A stretch of DNA of 64,000 nucleotides, taken from Micrasema longulum (lineage: Eukaryota; Arthropoda; Insecta; Trichoptera; Brachycentridae). The stretch lies in NCBI GenBank assembly GCA_022494885.1, contig JAGVSM010003945.1, positions 186,001 through 250,000 on the forward strand, in the 5' to 3' direction. A program made the position numbers and the translations under genes. Shown one piece after another: positions 42,806 through 53,739 of the stretch; position 1 is the first letter of the stretch; each line of letters starts with the position of its first letter. The notes beneath the pieces are model-generated. The model saw nothing but the letters and a program-made list of their open reading frames with translations. It did no database searches and was not told where the DNA came from.

Positions 42806-43584
42806 TGAAAGCTTACCCGAATCTGTTTTAAATGTCTTGTGGCCCCTTTTCAAATCCGCAATCAAAAACAATTTATTTGTTTAGATAATGAACGGTAAAT
42901 TATTTTTTTTTCAAAAAAATTTTTTTCTTTACAAAATATTCGCGATTTTTAAATTTTCTAATTTACATTTACTGATTTCAATGCCCCTATCCGATCAGAG
43001 CAACCTAAGTATAAACAATCAATTTGTTTGTCACCCTCAATAAAATTTTCCCAATTCCGACGGCGATAGAATATGTTAGTTTATTGGCTTGTTGGGAGAA
43101 ACAGCGGAAGAAACAAGTCCGATTGGGAGAACCAGAATCGTTACCACTCCTCAACCTTCCAAATAATTCAGACCTATTAAGCCTTCAATTGAATTAGAGA
43201 ATAAACATTTACTTGAATATATTTGAAACTTTAGAAGAAAAACAAAATTCTAGTACATATTATTGATTTGATGTATGTACCTGTAAACCAACGTATAACG
43301 ATGACATCCGTATTACTGGATTCTTTTATTTCATTGCATTGGGCCCCGATCATAATTGAAGTTAACACAGGTATCATTAATTGTACTCAAAATAAAATCG
43401 AATTTCCTGTTTTAAAAAAGGAATATTCCTAATAAAAAATATTGGTTAACTCTTTGGGTCAACTCATTAGTTAACCCGAAACACTTTGTTAATGATCCTT
43501 AAGACACAAATAGATTAATTAAATTTACTTTCATATAATTTTGAATTCTCTATCCTTACCTCGGTTTTGTATTCCTTAATAAAG
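42806..43584. other. Mostly unassigned
   Basis: TGGGCCCCGATCATAATTGA at 43342-43361 is a single end of the GGGCCC-ended TIR family. GGTTAACTCTTTGGGTCAAC at 43444-43463 with ATTAGTTAACCCGAAAC downstream is a short inverted motif. Confidence 0.3.
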
Positions 43585-43587
43585 GTA

Positions 43588-43630
43588 CCAGTCTCGAAGA
43601 TGTCGCGAAAGCGACGAAACCGGTCACTGG
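43588..43630 (+). ncRNA. Solitary hammerhead ribozyme-like motif
   Basis: Stem I CCAGT (43588-43592) / ACTGG (43626-43630) is a perfect 5 bp. Box I CTCGAAGA is CUGANGA with one extra C. Stem II GTCGC/GCGAC is a perfect 5 bp closed by a GAAA tetraloop (43602-43615). Then GAAA (43616-43619), palindrome ACCGGT (43619-43624) and C at 43625 as the predicted cleavage base. No inverted partner or target duplication was found. The best-folded of the set apart from the inserted base. Confidence 0.55.
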
Positions 43631-43724
43631 ATATATATATAAATTTGTGGATCAAAGTATAACTCGTCTTTTATTTCTACAATAAATCAGTCTGTTAACA
43701 AATAAAATAATATTTAACAAAACC

Positions 43725-43862
43725 GCGGAACTTCCTCATTAATATTTTTGGCAGTTTGTCTTAGGATTTAAGATCGGAAAGCGGATGATAGGAAGGAATG
43801 GAGACGTTTGGAAGAGGCCTTTTTCCAGCAGTGGAGAGAATAAGGCTGAAGAAGAAGAAGTG
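43725..43862 (+). repeat. M2 end remnant and RTE LINE tail
   Basis: GGAACTTCCTCATTAATATT at 43729-43748 is an M2 end. It is followed by 43765-43862, reading ERKADDRKEWRRLEEAFFQQ-like codons with W-R-E, stop, and a GAAGAAGAAG tail: the 3' end of the same RTE family as 24170-24545. Confidence 0.55.
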
Positions 43863-43865
43863 TTT

Positions 43866-44478
43866 TGATGTTTTTTTTAGTTCTATTTTTTTAATGAGGA
43901 CTAGCAAATTGCCTAGTAAAATATATAAAGTTAGACAGGTGGAGGATTTTTGAAATGTTTTCTTGGAGTTCAATTAATCGTTTGAAAATTGACTCAACAT
44001 ATTCATTATGTTAGATTATTTATGTTTCTGATTACTGGCGCAGATTTATTGTATGGGTAAAAGTTGAAATAAGAATGCAAGTGTAGAATATTCAGAAAGT
44101 TGGCAATTTCTGCGTAAACATTAAACATTAAGGCAGAAAATAGTTTTATTAAAATATTATATCGCGATTGCAAGATGACAGAAATAGAGTCGAAAGTCAA
44201 GAGGTCTGCCAACGAAGTTCAAGGAAAAGTATATATAGATATATAAACACGTAGTTAAAAACATAAATAATGTTGCAGGTTGAACACATAAATTGAAATT
44301 ATTTTTTGGTCGTATTTTCGATTCGTCACATTAAATCTACACAGGTCCCGGTTACGTCAGAAGCTCATGTAGCACTGATTCATTTTTTACATTTTTGTGG
44401 CATCAACCGTATTTGATAAAACCCGTTATTTTAAAACCTTGATTAAAAAAAATATTATAGACACTCCGAGAAATGAAT
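43866..44478. other. No recognised feature
   Basis: AT-rich; possibly contains the lost 3' part of the adjacent mariner but no similarity can be read. Confidence 0.3.
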
Positions 44479-45110
44479 TTAGTCTTTTCTCAAAATCTCA
44501 ATCTCCAAATACGGAGGCCAAAACCTTACCTGCTGACATTTGCGGTTTTGGTCGATTTTGGCGGTTGTTGTCCACTCAGCCGACTGTCGATTTGACTCTG
44601 GAGTACACTCACTACAGTGATGGATCCATGTTGCATCCATTGTTACGTACCGCATGAAAACGAAAAATTTATTGCGCTGATACAGCTCCCAATAGCGGTC
44701 TGAATTGTCGAAACCTTGATGTCTTTGATCAACTGTGGGCAAACGCGGTACCCGCTTCGAACAAAGCTTTCTCATGGACAAATTTTGATGCAAAGTATTG
44801 AATAAACTGTCTTTTGATATGAGTAAGATGTCAGTTATCTCACGCAACATTAATTTACGATCAGTCAGAACTATTTTGTGGACCTATTTTATGTTTTCTT
44901 GAACAACGGCCTAATTTGGGCGACCATAGCGTTCAGCTCCATGGTGTCTGTACGCCGTGTGGCTGCGTTTAAAATCAGCAAACCATTTATCTACCATATG
45001 GCTAGATGAAACAGAGAGTCCAAATAAGACTTGTAAAGTCTTTGCTTTTCTTAAACGGTTTTTTATTCCATAATTTTTTTTGTCATCACGCGAAATTAAG
45101 ATTTTTCCAT
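44479..45110 (-). pseudogene. Mauritiana-type mariner transposase fragment
   Basis: Start MEKS at 45110, then by frames KTLQVLFGLSVSSSHMVDKW and FADFKRSHTAYRHHGAERYG (helix-turn-helix region), VQENIK-VHKIVLTDRK, and an intact 123-codon run 44850-44479: LREITDILLISKDSLFNTLH, NLSMRKLCSKRVPRLPTVDQ, RYVTMDATWIHHCSE and TPESNRQSAEW. Family members have MDETWIHH; here E is A while the catalytic D remains. The protein stops before the second and third catalytic residues, so it is 3' truncated as well as frameshifted. TIRs were not found. Confidence 0.8.
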
Positions 45111-46629
45111 TGTTTTGAAAATTATCAAAGTAGTGTCACTAAAATCACTGCGAACTAAACGTAAGATTGTTATGAAATTCTGACACGTATTATTTGAAGG
45201 TTCTTCCTAAAAATTAAATGGATTTGTCAACTGTAGTATATGTCATCTTACGAACTTAATGACTGGTGTGTTAGGTACTGTCTTCCGTCGGACAGATATC
45301 TAGTATGTCTTTATTAATGATGTTTAAAACCGCTTCATTGAAGACATAATCACTCCATGAAATTCGAAATGCTGTTAAGATGTATCTTGTTCGAGAGAGA
45401 CAATATTTAAAAATAAACATATTGTTATTGTTAATGTATATTCATTGTCAACATGCTAGAACAAACATTGGGCAGCAAAAAATAATGTATTAATATATTT
45501 ATTTATAAACCACCTCATTCATAACAAGGGAAGCATCATACCGTTAAATCGGATAATTAATAATTATAGGTGTACTATGTAAAGTGTATTATATCATGAA
45601 GTTTACAAGGTGAAGAAATCTATTTTCTTTTACAACTGATTATGTTTTATTGACAGATTAATGATCCTATTGACAAGAACAATAGGTAAATAATGATTCG
45701 AAAACCCCATGAGAAATTCTAGAGCAAATTGAATTCCTAGTTAATGGGTGCATTTCTCACTTACGATGTAAACATATCCAACCTTTTTCTTCTTCATAAT
45801 TATGTATATCAATTGATGGGTCTGTGTCAATAGTGCTTGTCGGTAAACCAAGAAAACATATGAATTTCGATTGTGTTAGTTGGCTCACTAGAATGATGTA
45901 TGTGAAAACTTATAAAGCAAGGGCTACTAAAGATTTGAATGAACTTTATACTAGTGTCCATAATCCGAATGTATTTATTATTTTTAAATTTTTAATTTAT
46001 AAATTTATTGCAAAAAAAAATCAAAATAATATATATACTTAATAACAGGCAATCTATATAAAATTAATTAATGTAAAATGAAAACGGAGTGTTCTCTGTT
46101 TATGATAGTCTCCATCTAACATGGCAGAGCCTGTACTTATATTTTAAAATTAATAAAAAATTAAGTCTAAATAATCGGCGTGCGTACATAAAAAGATGTA
46201 TCAATGCAGAAGAAGCGACGTATGTATACAATGAAAGATAAAATAGAAGCGTTCTATCTTCTCTGCCTACAGTGTGCAAAACGGTGTGATGGTTTGTTTC
46301 TTTAAATGTTCCTTTATTAGAATCTACTCTAAATCTATTTTTACTAAGGTTCCGTTGCATCACACAAATTAAGGTTAAAAATGTATAATGTTAAATAATA
46401 GTTGCGTTTTTGTTAAAATGGACAAAACAGGTTATAAGTTATTTTAAACATATTTGATTTGTCATGCAACCTATTTCATCAATCCAGAGTTGAGATGGCG
46501 AGGTATCCAATGAAAGTGTACTGAATGCAATGGAAAACGATAGGGAACTGTAAATCATTATCAAAACGAACGAAAAGCCACATTCTTTGGGCATTTCACG
46601 AGGAAAAATATCCGCGTACACGACGTGTC
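45111..46629. other. No recognised gene
   Basis: AT-rich. ORFs 45824-46042 (plus) and 46100-46363 (minus) have no recognisable domain. Confidence 0.35.
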
Positions 46630-46870
46630 AGCTTTTGTAGGGTGAACCCGGTTCTAATTACCGCGCCGGGTGGATTGGTGAACTTCACTAAAATCAACAA
46701 ATGGAAGAATTGAAGAAATATGGATGTTTAAACATAGGCAAAATGGTGAATGTTACACAGTGTGTAAAGTGGCCACTTAAACCAGCCAATGGCAGTCATA
46801 AGCCCTGTAAATGCCTAGACTTCCATATTCCTTTATTTAAGGTATTCTCCACCCCTGTTGTAATTTATTA
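46630..46870 (-). repeat. MITE-T half copy
   Basis: TAGGCAAAATGGTGAATGTT, GTGTGTAAAGTGGCCACTTA, CCAGCCAATGGCAGTCATAA and AATGCCTAGACTTCCATATT, ending CCCCTGTTGTAATTTATTAA: one arm plus part of the centre. Confidence 0.65.
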
Positions 46871-46879
46871 ATATTACAT

Positions 46880-47374
46880 TTTACTTGAAACATTTTTTAA
46901 CTTAACTTTTTTTGGTGCAACATGCCCTAAGACAATACATATTTTTTTGTTACCAATATAAATACAAATACAATACACAATAAATTAATGTCAAAGTCGT
47001 GCCGTTATAATATTATTATATTGATACCCGATCGCATTTTTGAACTAAATAAAACCGACAATCCGCCATGAAAGTCGTGAAATATAATATTATTATATTA
47101 TGTTTATAAGTGAACATTTATTGAAATCATGATAAAGTTGTATTCTTTATGTGTATTAAATGACCGATTACGATGACTGTAATGAGAACATTAATAAAAG
47201 TGCATACACGACATTTAACAGTATTTAAAGTACTTAGGTGATTTATCGGAACTTGTTATGATTTCATACTTTTATTTTAAAATAAAGATATCGAAAACCA
47301 ATAACATATCATTTACTTGCTCGGTTGATGTAATCCCCCTGCAATGGCAATTATATATACAATAATTATCTCTT
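46880..47374. other. No recognisable feature
   Basis: AT-rich. TAATATTATTATATT occurs twice (about 47010 and 47085) with GAAA(G)TCGTG-like context, a small direct repeat. Confidence 0.3.
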
Positions 47375-48305
47375 ATTTTATTTTTTTTATTTTTTTGTTT
47401 ATTAAGAAAAACAACAGCAATACAAAGAAATATACACAACATAATAAAAAAAACATAAAATAAAGCCAAATCAGTTTTTCACATAAATACAATTATAAAA
47501 ATCCAGTTCAGTTAAATATAATTTATAGAAGTGCATGTGTGCGAGTTTTTTTTTGTGTGTGAGGATGCGTGTGTAAAAAAGTGGAGTGTGGTTTTGGTAG
47601 GTATGTGAATATGTGTGATTGTATATGGGTGTGAGGGTAGGTTTAAGGACAGGGTAAGTGTGTATTTGATATGAGTGAATAGAAACAATTTAAAATTATA
47701 ATGTAAAAATATAAATATATATTTTTTTATAACGAAACATAATTTTTTTCAAATAATAGTTTTTTAATTTTGGTATTAAAAGTGAGTTTACTGTAATTAA
47801 ATATGTCTATGTTATTGAAAAATAAATTATAATTACGCGTCAAGCGAATCAGAGGAGAGTTCTGAGCATAGTTGGTGCGAACTGTGGGTACATGGAAAAG
47901 AGATAGATTCGTGTGACGGGTGCGGTAGCCAGGTACGTTAAGGGCCAACTCAGAAACCAGAACAGGACTATCAAGACGTCCATTAAGAATATCATGTAAA
48001 ATTCCCATATCTAATACCAAACGATGATCCTCAAGACGAAGTATATTATGTTTATGACAAGAAGTTTTATAGTTAAGGTCCGTAAATCTGGATCTCCAAT
48101 TGAGATGTCTCAAAAATGTTTTCTGAATATTTTCAAGCCTTATCTGGTGTATGGAATACTGGGGAGACCACACAGAGGAGGCATATTCAAGGAGACTACG
48201 AACGTAAGCGAAATAAATTAATTTGATACTACCAATATCATTAAAAACTTGGCAAGTGCGGATAACAAAACCTAAGTTTCTGTGTGCCCGGTTCACTATA
48301 TTTTG
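47375..48305 (-). pseudogene. Jockey/CR1-like LINE 3' end, best preserved
   Basis: An uninterrupted 189-codon frame (48296-47727) reads NRAHRNLGFVIRTCQVF, IKLIYFAYVRSLLEYASSVW, IQKTFLRHLNWRSRF, ILHDILNGRLDSPVLVSELA, PGYRTRHTNLSLFHVPTVRT, NYAQNSPLIRLTRNYN and ends FEKNYVSL. This is the RT thumb and C-terminus (RS.LEY.S.VW.P; IQ..FLR.L). Upstream of 48300 the frame closes, so it is 5' truncated. The 3' UTR has a CA-rich tract and CTTAATAAAC shortly before an A-rich tail near 47375. With no stop in the fragment it is probably a younger copy. Confidence 0.8.
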
Positions 48306-48609
48306 TTCTTAGTATATTTCGTTGATTCTATGTAGTTTATATATATTATATACTTGATTAATTAACTGTTTACTGCCAACCAACCCATAAGAGTTGATTT
48401 AATAACCAGTAGATAGGTTTAAATATAAAATAACAAATCAAAAGTTTCTTCTTCAAAATTGGTTTTGTGCATTTCAAAGCTAACATAGTACATATATTTT
48501 ATCACACTGCAGTGATTTTTTTATTATTTAAAATACGCAGGGCCTTACTTATAAACCTGGTATAAAGCTACGCCTAGGCAAAGCGGTAGAATAAGGATGG
48601 GAATATTAT

Positions 48610-49083
48610 TATGATTATTATTTTATTCATAGCAGGATAAATATATGCGTTGTTTCGGATTCATTTTCTTTTATTCAAGTGTCAAGCCATTCCTTCCTTT
48701 GATTCCTGTGGTCCTTGTTTTGAATCCCAATGTACCTAATCCTCCCTAACGGCGAGTCAAGAAAGCAACGCGTGACAACACAGCAAAAAACCCAACAACG
48801 AAAACCGTACCGCGAGCGTGACAGTGATTTCGAATCCCCAACATACAAGGAAACGTTCAAGTGACCAGTGCAAACGATAACGGTGTTTTTCTGGACCAGT
48901 GCCAAAGGGAGTAAATCGTAAGTCCTTACTCCTTTCATTCATTCCAGGATTGACACTCAAAACCATAACGTCAATTAGTTTACCTTAAATCAAATGTTCC
49001 CTGTTTTCTTCGAACACGCGTATCGTTAGAGGGCAGGCCTTGTTTACAGTCCCGAGGTCGAAGGTATCGAGCATCCAACATGC
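48610..49083. other. Unidentified insertion in MITE-C copy 1
   Basis: Absent from copy 2. Less AT-rich than its surroundings (for example CCGCGAGCGTGACAGTG). Two overlapping minus-strand ORFs (48675-48938, 48757-48966) together read MVLSVNPGMNERSKDLRF, LHWSLERFLVCWGFEI and RIRYIGIQNKDHRNQRKEW. I do not recognise it. It may be the body of a retroposed sequence ending with the adjoining SINE-L, or a separate insertion. Confidence 0.35.
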
Positions 49084-49084
49084 G

Positions 49085-49248
49085 TTCTTATGATTAATAT
49101 AAAATATTTCAATTTTGAGGGGCATTTTCAACGAGTCGTAAATAACTCACTATTAGAAAATGGGAACCAAGTTGTGGTAGAGCGGGGTGCGAACCTTAAA
49201 TCTCTAATCCGCAAGTCCGCGACACTAGCCACGGGACCACAACCCTGT
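49085..49248 (-). repeat. SINE-L copy 3
   Basis: Minus strand: GGGTTGTGGTCCCGTGGCTA, GGACTTGCGGATTAGAGATT, then TTCTAATAGTGAGTTATTTA and ACGACTCGTTGAAAATGCC, with ATCATAAGAACGC at the end. Confidence 0.65.
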
Positions 49249-49465
49249 TATTCCTCCACTATAAATAAGGATTTATATCCTTATTCCACGACTGTCTTTG
49301 CCTAGGCGTAACTTTATACCACTGCTGATGTTATGAACGCAATTGTAACGCGTTAAAGCGCGTATTTATGTACTAAATACGCGCTATAACGCGTTAAGAT
49401 TGCGTTCATAATACTAGGTTTCTGTATTGAAAAATATCATAGCGCATAGATTTTATCTCACTGAC

Positions 49466-49690
49466 AGGCGTCGTGGTGCAGTTGGTTAGATGGCCGACTG
49501 TGAAACTGGCGTCGCGAGTTTGATTTCCGCCAGTTGCAAGAAAAAAATCCATGAAAGATTTTTCTCAATTGGTCTGGGTGTTGTGGTGAATTTTCATTAC
49601 CTCCTTCCATATCCCCTCTTTCCCACCTGCTGACAAGCGTCTAAAATAGAGGCTTAGTGGGTTATTCATTTTTAAAAAAAAAACGAAAAA
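49466..49690 (+). repeat. SINE-H copy 2
   Basis: CAGGCGTCGTGGTGCAGTTG, GACTGTGAAACTGGCGTCGC, TTTGATTTCCGCCAGTTGCA, CTCAATTGGTCTGGGTGTTG, TCCATATCCCCTCTTTCCCA and TAAAATAGAGGCTTAGTGGG, ending in an A run at 49675-49683. It lies between the two MITE-C copies. Confidence 0.75.
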
Positions 49691-49714
49691 TATGTAAATA
49701 TATAATACGTCATA

Positions 49715-49984
49715 AAGCCTTTCTTATAAACCTGGTATAAAGTTACACCTAGGCATGGTGGTAGAATAAGTATGGAAATATTTTGCTTACTCCACCACTA
49801 TAATAAGGATTCCTATTCTTATTCTACCACTATCTGTATCTGTGCCTAGACGTAACTTTATACCATGGCTGGTATTATGAATGCAATTATAACTCGTTAA
49901 AACGCGTATTTACGTACTAAATACGAACTGTAACGCGTTAAAATTCCGTTTATTATACCAGCCCAGGTTTATAAGTAAGGCCTA
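49715..49984. mobile_element. MITE-C copy 2, complete
   Basis: TIRs AGCCTTTCTTATAAACCTGG and (inverted) GGCCTTACTTATAAACCTGG. Inside are two smaller palindromic zones: ACACCTAGGCATGGTGGTAG/CTACCACTATC...TGCCTAGACGT, and the hairpin around AATACGAACTG. No ORF. No clear target duplication. Confidence 0.65.
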
Positions 49985-50645
49985 TTATAATTTACCTTAA
50001 AAAAATTGCCTATAAGTTATAAGATCTGTTTCAAAACCACAATATAATTTAGAAACCTGCATCATAAATCCTTGACCCAAGAATGAAGAGAAAACAAATG
50101 TTTGTTTGGATATAATGTAATTAATTGTGTCATGGGAAGTGTTTTAAGAAAATCGAGCGTAATAACAGAAGAAATGCGAAATGCGAGAGTTGCTAAACAT
50201 GTGATTCAGCGAAATTACCAAGTTATTAATTACGCAACCCAAGGAAATAAATGCTTCCGGAAGTACCTAAGCTATACAACTAACTAACAACTAACCATAA
50301 TATTACAAGCGAATTTCAGAGAAATGTAGAAAAAAACATGCATATTATATACTGAAAGTTTATCGTTATATTAAAGAATTTCATTAAAAAGTATTTGATT
50401 ATGTATTTATTACTAAAGCAGGGCCTCGATAGACCGAACACCCAAAACGTATACACTGATTGAAAGTATGAAGTTATTATGTATGTACGTTATTCTCTTA
50501 CTTTCCGTTCAATGGTTTGAACGTCAAACTTTTAACAAACGGAAACGAGTCCGATTTCCTTTTTAAAAAAGGCTGAAACTCCTATGCACAAGTATGGCCG
50601 GTCACCACGATACAGCGAAAATCAACGGGTACGATAAAATAACAC
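49985..50645. other. No recognised feature
   Basis: AT-rich; 61-codon ORF 50102-50287 unrecognised. Confidence 0.3.
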
Positions 50646-50836
50646 TAGGGTGGCCTGATTAATATATGTATTTTTTATTATTTCATTTTTTAATCGGCAG
50701 GTGAACACACAAACCAAAGCACTATGAGGCCAACTAATCTCCACTCGATTTCTTTTAGCGAAATTCTCACCCGGGAGTAGAAACTAAATAAATAAAACCA
50801 AAAAGTAAAATAATAAATAAGTGTCCACCCACCCTA
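50646..50836 (-). repeat. TAGGGTGG-ended element with SINE-like head
   Basis: Ends TAGGGTGGCCTG and CCACCCACCCTA are inverted. The minus strand inside contains GGCCTCATAGTGCTTTGGTT and GTGTGTTCACCTGCCG, which resembles a SINE-G2 head. Related to 13823-14020; class uncertain. Confidence 0.4.
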
Positions 50837-50949
50837 ATTTAACCGGACCGAGTGAATTGACGCGATACGTGTGAAACGGGCCCGTACAGGACAGACGCAA
50901 TTAATCACTTTTACTATAATAATATGTAAGATGCACTTTTTCAAAGAAT

Positions 50950-51750
50950 TCCAATGTATACTTATTTATTTATTTAAAATGTTCACTGGGGTGTCCCGTG
51001 CTGAGGGAAACATTTTACAATAAGTAAAACATGCCTTAAATAGTTATTTAACAAGGTTAGCATATGAATAAAATAAAAACGTAATTAATCTAACTAACCT
51101 AATTACCATCGGTAACATAAAAAGCAAAATAAACTAAAATAATTATAAAAAACATAATAAATTCATATAAACTTGCAGACAAAATTTCATAACAGGAAAC
51201 AATTTTTTACCTATTTGGCTTGATCCACTCATCGATCCGTGCGCAACCCACTTCCACTATTCATTTCTTAATGGCAATTTTATATTGAGAGCACTTACTA
51301 ATTGTCCTTATGGATAATGGAAAAAGATTGTACATTTCAACCGAGTAGTAGGCCAATCCTCTTTGACCGAAAGTTATATTAATTTTAAGTTGTTTTTGCA
51401 GCATCAGGTTGGAGTATCTAGTAACTCTTGTATTTGTGTAATGAGTTATAGAATGTAGATAATAATGTTTGTGTGCGCACAGTAACAGAGCTTTTACATA
51501 AAGTTATTTTACAGATGTAACATTAACATTTACGAATATACCGAGGGAGCTAGTTCTGATAGGGACTCTTAAGATAATTTTTATTGCAGCTTTTTGTGTA
51601 ATGATTATTTGTTTGATCAGTGTGTCATTTGCACATCCCTATCCAATTATTCCATATTCCAAAACTGACTGACTTACAGCGTAATATATATTTACAAGTT
51701 CTTTTAGGCTGATTATATTTCTTAAAGTTTTAAAAAAGTAAATTAGTTTT
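50950..51750 (-). pseudogene. CR1/jockey-like LINE 3' end
   Basis: Minus strand from 51745: LRNIISLKELVNIYYAVSQS, VLEYGIIGWG-like (stop at W), KQIIITQKAAIKIILRVPIR, SLGIFVNVNVTSVK, stop, LYVKALL, then ITFGQRGLAYYSVEMYNLFP, LSIRTISKCSQYKIAIKKWI-like. Ends in a UTR with CAGCACGGGACACCCCAGTG and an ATAAATAAATAA tail at about 50950. Same family as 3600-4216 but with more of the RT thumb kept. Several stops. Confidence 0.75.
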
Positions 51751-51910
51751 TTTTATTTATTTTTAACATGTTCGATTTGATTATTCCATCTAAGTGTGGA
51801 ATCCTAGCAACTGGTTCAGACGCCTCCAACTCTTTTTCGTTTTCGCTGTCATGCTCATTCCTTCCTTTTCTTACTATGTCTTCATCAGTTAAAGGTTCCA
51901 GACAATCGAT

Positions 51911-52135
51911 GTCGGCCTCGTGGTGTAGTTGTCAGCGCGTTCGCCTACCACGCAAGAGGTCTCGGGATTGATTCCTGACATGGTTGACATGAAATAATTT
52001 TTAAAAACACAAAAATATTTCGTAGTTCCCTGGACTGGCGCCTGAAGCGTAATACTGATCATCTTACTTTTACGTAACAAAAATGATCAAGATACGCTAC
52101 GATTGCTGTACCAATGCAGTTCCCTATACAATTTG
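51911..52135 (+). repeat. SINE-G copy
   Basis: TCGGCCTCGTGGTGTAGTTG, TTCGCCTACCACGCAAGAGG, GATTCCTGACATGGTTGACA, CCCTGGACTGGCGCCTGAAG, AACAAAAATGATCAAGATAC and ACCAATGCAGTTCCCTATAC. Near full length. Confidence 0.8.
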
Positions 52136-52457
52136 TGGAATGCGGGATTTTTCCAGTATTTTTCCGTCAATAATCATTCCAATGCGCAAGTTTTGAGCCC
52201 TGCTTGAATTCGATAGAAAAATCGCTGTTTTCGACCTGGTGGAGTGCGTGATTTTGGATGTAAAAAATAGCCAGAACGATCACAAATCGAGAATGTAAAA
52301 CAATATTTTGATATTCTAAAATATCAGAGATCGATTCGATAAGTAGCGGTGTATCCTAAATGGGTTTAATTTCCTTATCCGCTATATAAACATATTATGC
52401 TCACAGATGTTTTATTGTTTATGTATATTTCAACGCAGGGCGTTAACACGTTAATAC

Positions 52458-53236
52458 ATACATACCAGGGGCAAACCGTGTATAGAAGCGATTATACGCA
52501 GCTTACCATTATATTTGACTAACCATAATAATGTTTTATTGTAACTTTATTTACAGAAAAGCAAATAAATAATTAACATTTATTTTTAATTATTTCCACC
52601 GTTTTTATTTTTATCCTAATATAAATATAAATTTTTATAAAGCGCGCCCAGCGCCTGCGGTGAGCCAAGAAACTAGCCGATCATTCCAGCTTATTTTTTC
52701 ATACAAATAAGTGTACTATATTTTGAATGTATTAACCCCAGTGTGGGTTTTTTCTCCTAGATTAAACTTGCAGATTACACAAATTATTTGAAGATTCTAG
52801 ATTTGGAAAACAGTATTTCAAACAGTATTTCTTAACGGCTATTTTTCTTTGAGATGGTACTTTTGACATAAAACCATGATTACTGTCATATGTCATATTG
52901 CAGGATATATAGCGCTCTACGCGGCCGTTTTTAGCACTTTTCATTACTAGAACAATGCGGCCAGTTAACATTTCAATTGAACACCTAATATCGACTGAAT
53001 TCATAGTGGTACTTTTTATTTATTTTTTAATGAATCACATATTAAAGTAGTTACATCGTTTGAGTTGATTTCATGGATGAGAGTTGTTGTTTCACACAGA
53101 ACCACAGAAAAATATCAATTTATAGTATATATTACTTACATTATATTACGTACCTCCTATGTAGGTACAAATATATAAATATCATGTTTTTATAGCTTAC
53201 CTATAAATAAAATCATCATTCGCCACTGATACATAC
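52458..53236. mobile_element. hAT-like non-autonomous element, copy 2
   Basis: Element 52466-53228 (763 bp) with ends CAGGGGCAAACCGTG and CATCATTCGCCACTG, flanked by a perfect 8-bp duplication ATACATAC (52458-52465 and 53229-53236). Colinear with copy 1 at 20012-21166 (AAAGCGCGCCCAGCGCCTGC, GCCAAGAAACTAGCCGAT, AATATCGACTGAATTCATA). No transposase ORF. Lacks both insertions of copy 1. Confidence 0.8.
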
Positions 53237-53269
53237 ATTTGTTTACGGATCAAACAACAAACTAAAAAA

Positions 53270-53715
53270 TATTATTATATTCCTACTAGTAACCTAATCA
53301 AGAGTAAAACTAGAAAGTGAACATAGAACCCGGCAAAACAGATACACGAGATGTTCTCTAACTGAAAATTACGTAAATTTCATGAACGAGCGTCGCCCCA
53401 AGGCAACATAGTGTGATTGCACCAAGAGTGTAGTCAGTTGGACAGTTCTTTGAAAACCACAAACAGCTTAAATACATTCAAAGTCAATATAACCAAGTGG
53501 ATTGCTGCCCAGAACTACAAAAAAATATGCTCATATTTCAGGCCATGCAGTGAATACAACATCAAATATATTTCTAATTTCTCCTTGATGCTTGGTGTAT
53601 TTTTTTTGTAAACCATTATTATTGCTATGTTTCATTACTAACCAATAGTGTAAGTCTTAGAACAGACTATCGTCTATTCTCGATCCAAAATAATCAATCA
53701 ATCAATCAATCTACT
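53270..53715 (+). pseudogene. LINE C-terminal fragment with (TCAA)n tail
   Basis: Reads NLIKSKTRK, QLDSSLKTTNSLNTFKVNIT, KWIAAQ, then a short 3' UTR (TCTATTCTCGATCCAAAATA) ending in (TCAA)n at 53696-53712. L..(L)KTTNSLNTFK...W is the usual last helix of CR1/jockey-type ORF2, and a microsatellite tail is typical of such LINEs. Confidence 0.55.
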
Positions 53716-53739
53716 ACAGTACGAAATTAGGTTCGTACT

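Larger units (their letters stand above)
48541..49430. mobile_element. MITE-C copy 1, interrupted
   Basis: Left: GGCCTTACTTATAAACCTGG, TATAAAGCTACGCCTAGGCA, AGCGGTAGAATAAGG to 48609. It resumes at 49249: TTCCTCCACTATAAATAAGG, TTTGCCTAGGCGTAACTTTA, then an internal hairpin GAACGCAATTGTAACGCG / CGCGTTAAGATTGCGTTC (49334-49410). Comparison with copy 2 (49715-49984) places a 640-bp insertion at 48610-49248. The right TIR is lost. Confidence 0.65.

Noticed and set aside
48675..48966. Solo LTR
   Set aside because: No TG...CA ends with a 4-6-bp duplication could be placed; left as unidentified.
49330..49410. Long hairpin as a possible microRNA precursor
   Set aside because: It is the internal palindrome of MITE-C, also present in copy 2, so it is better explained as part of the element.
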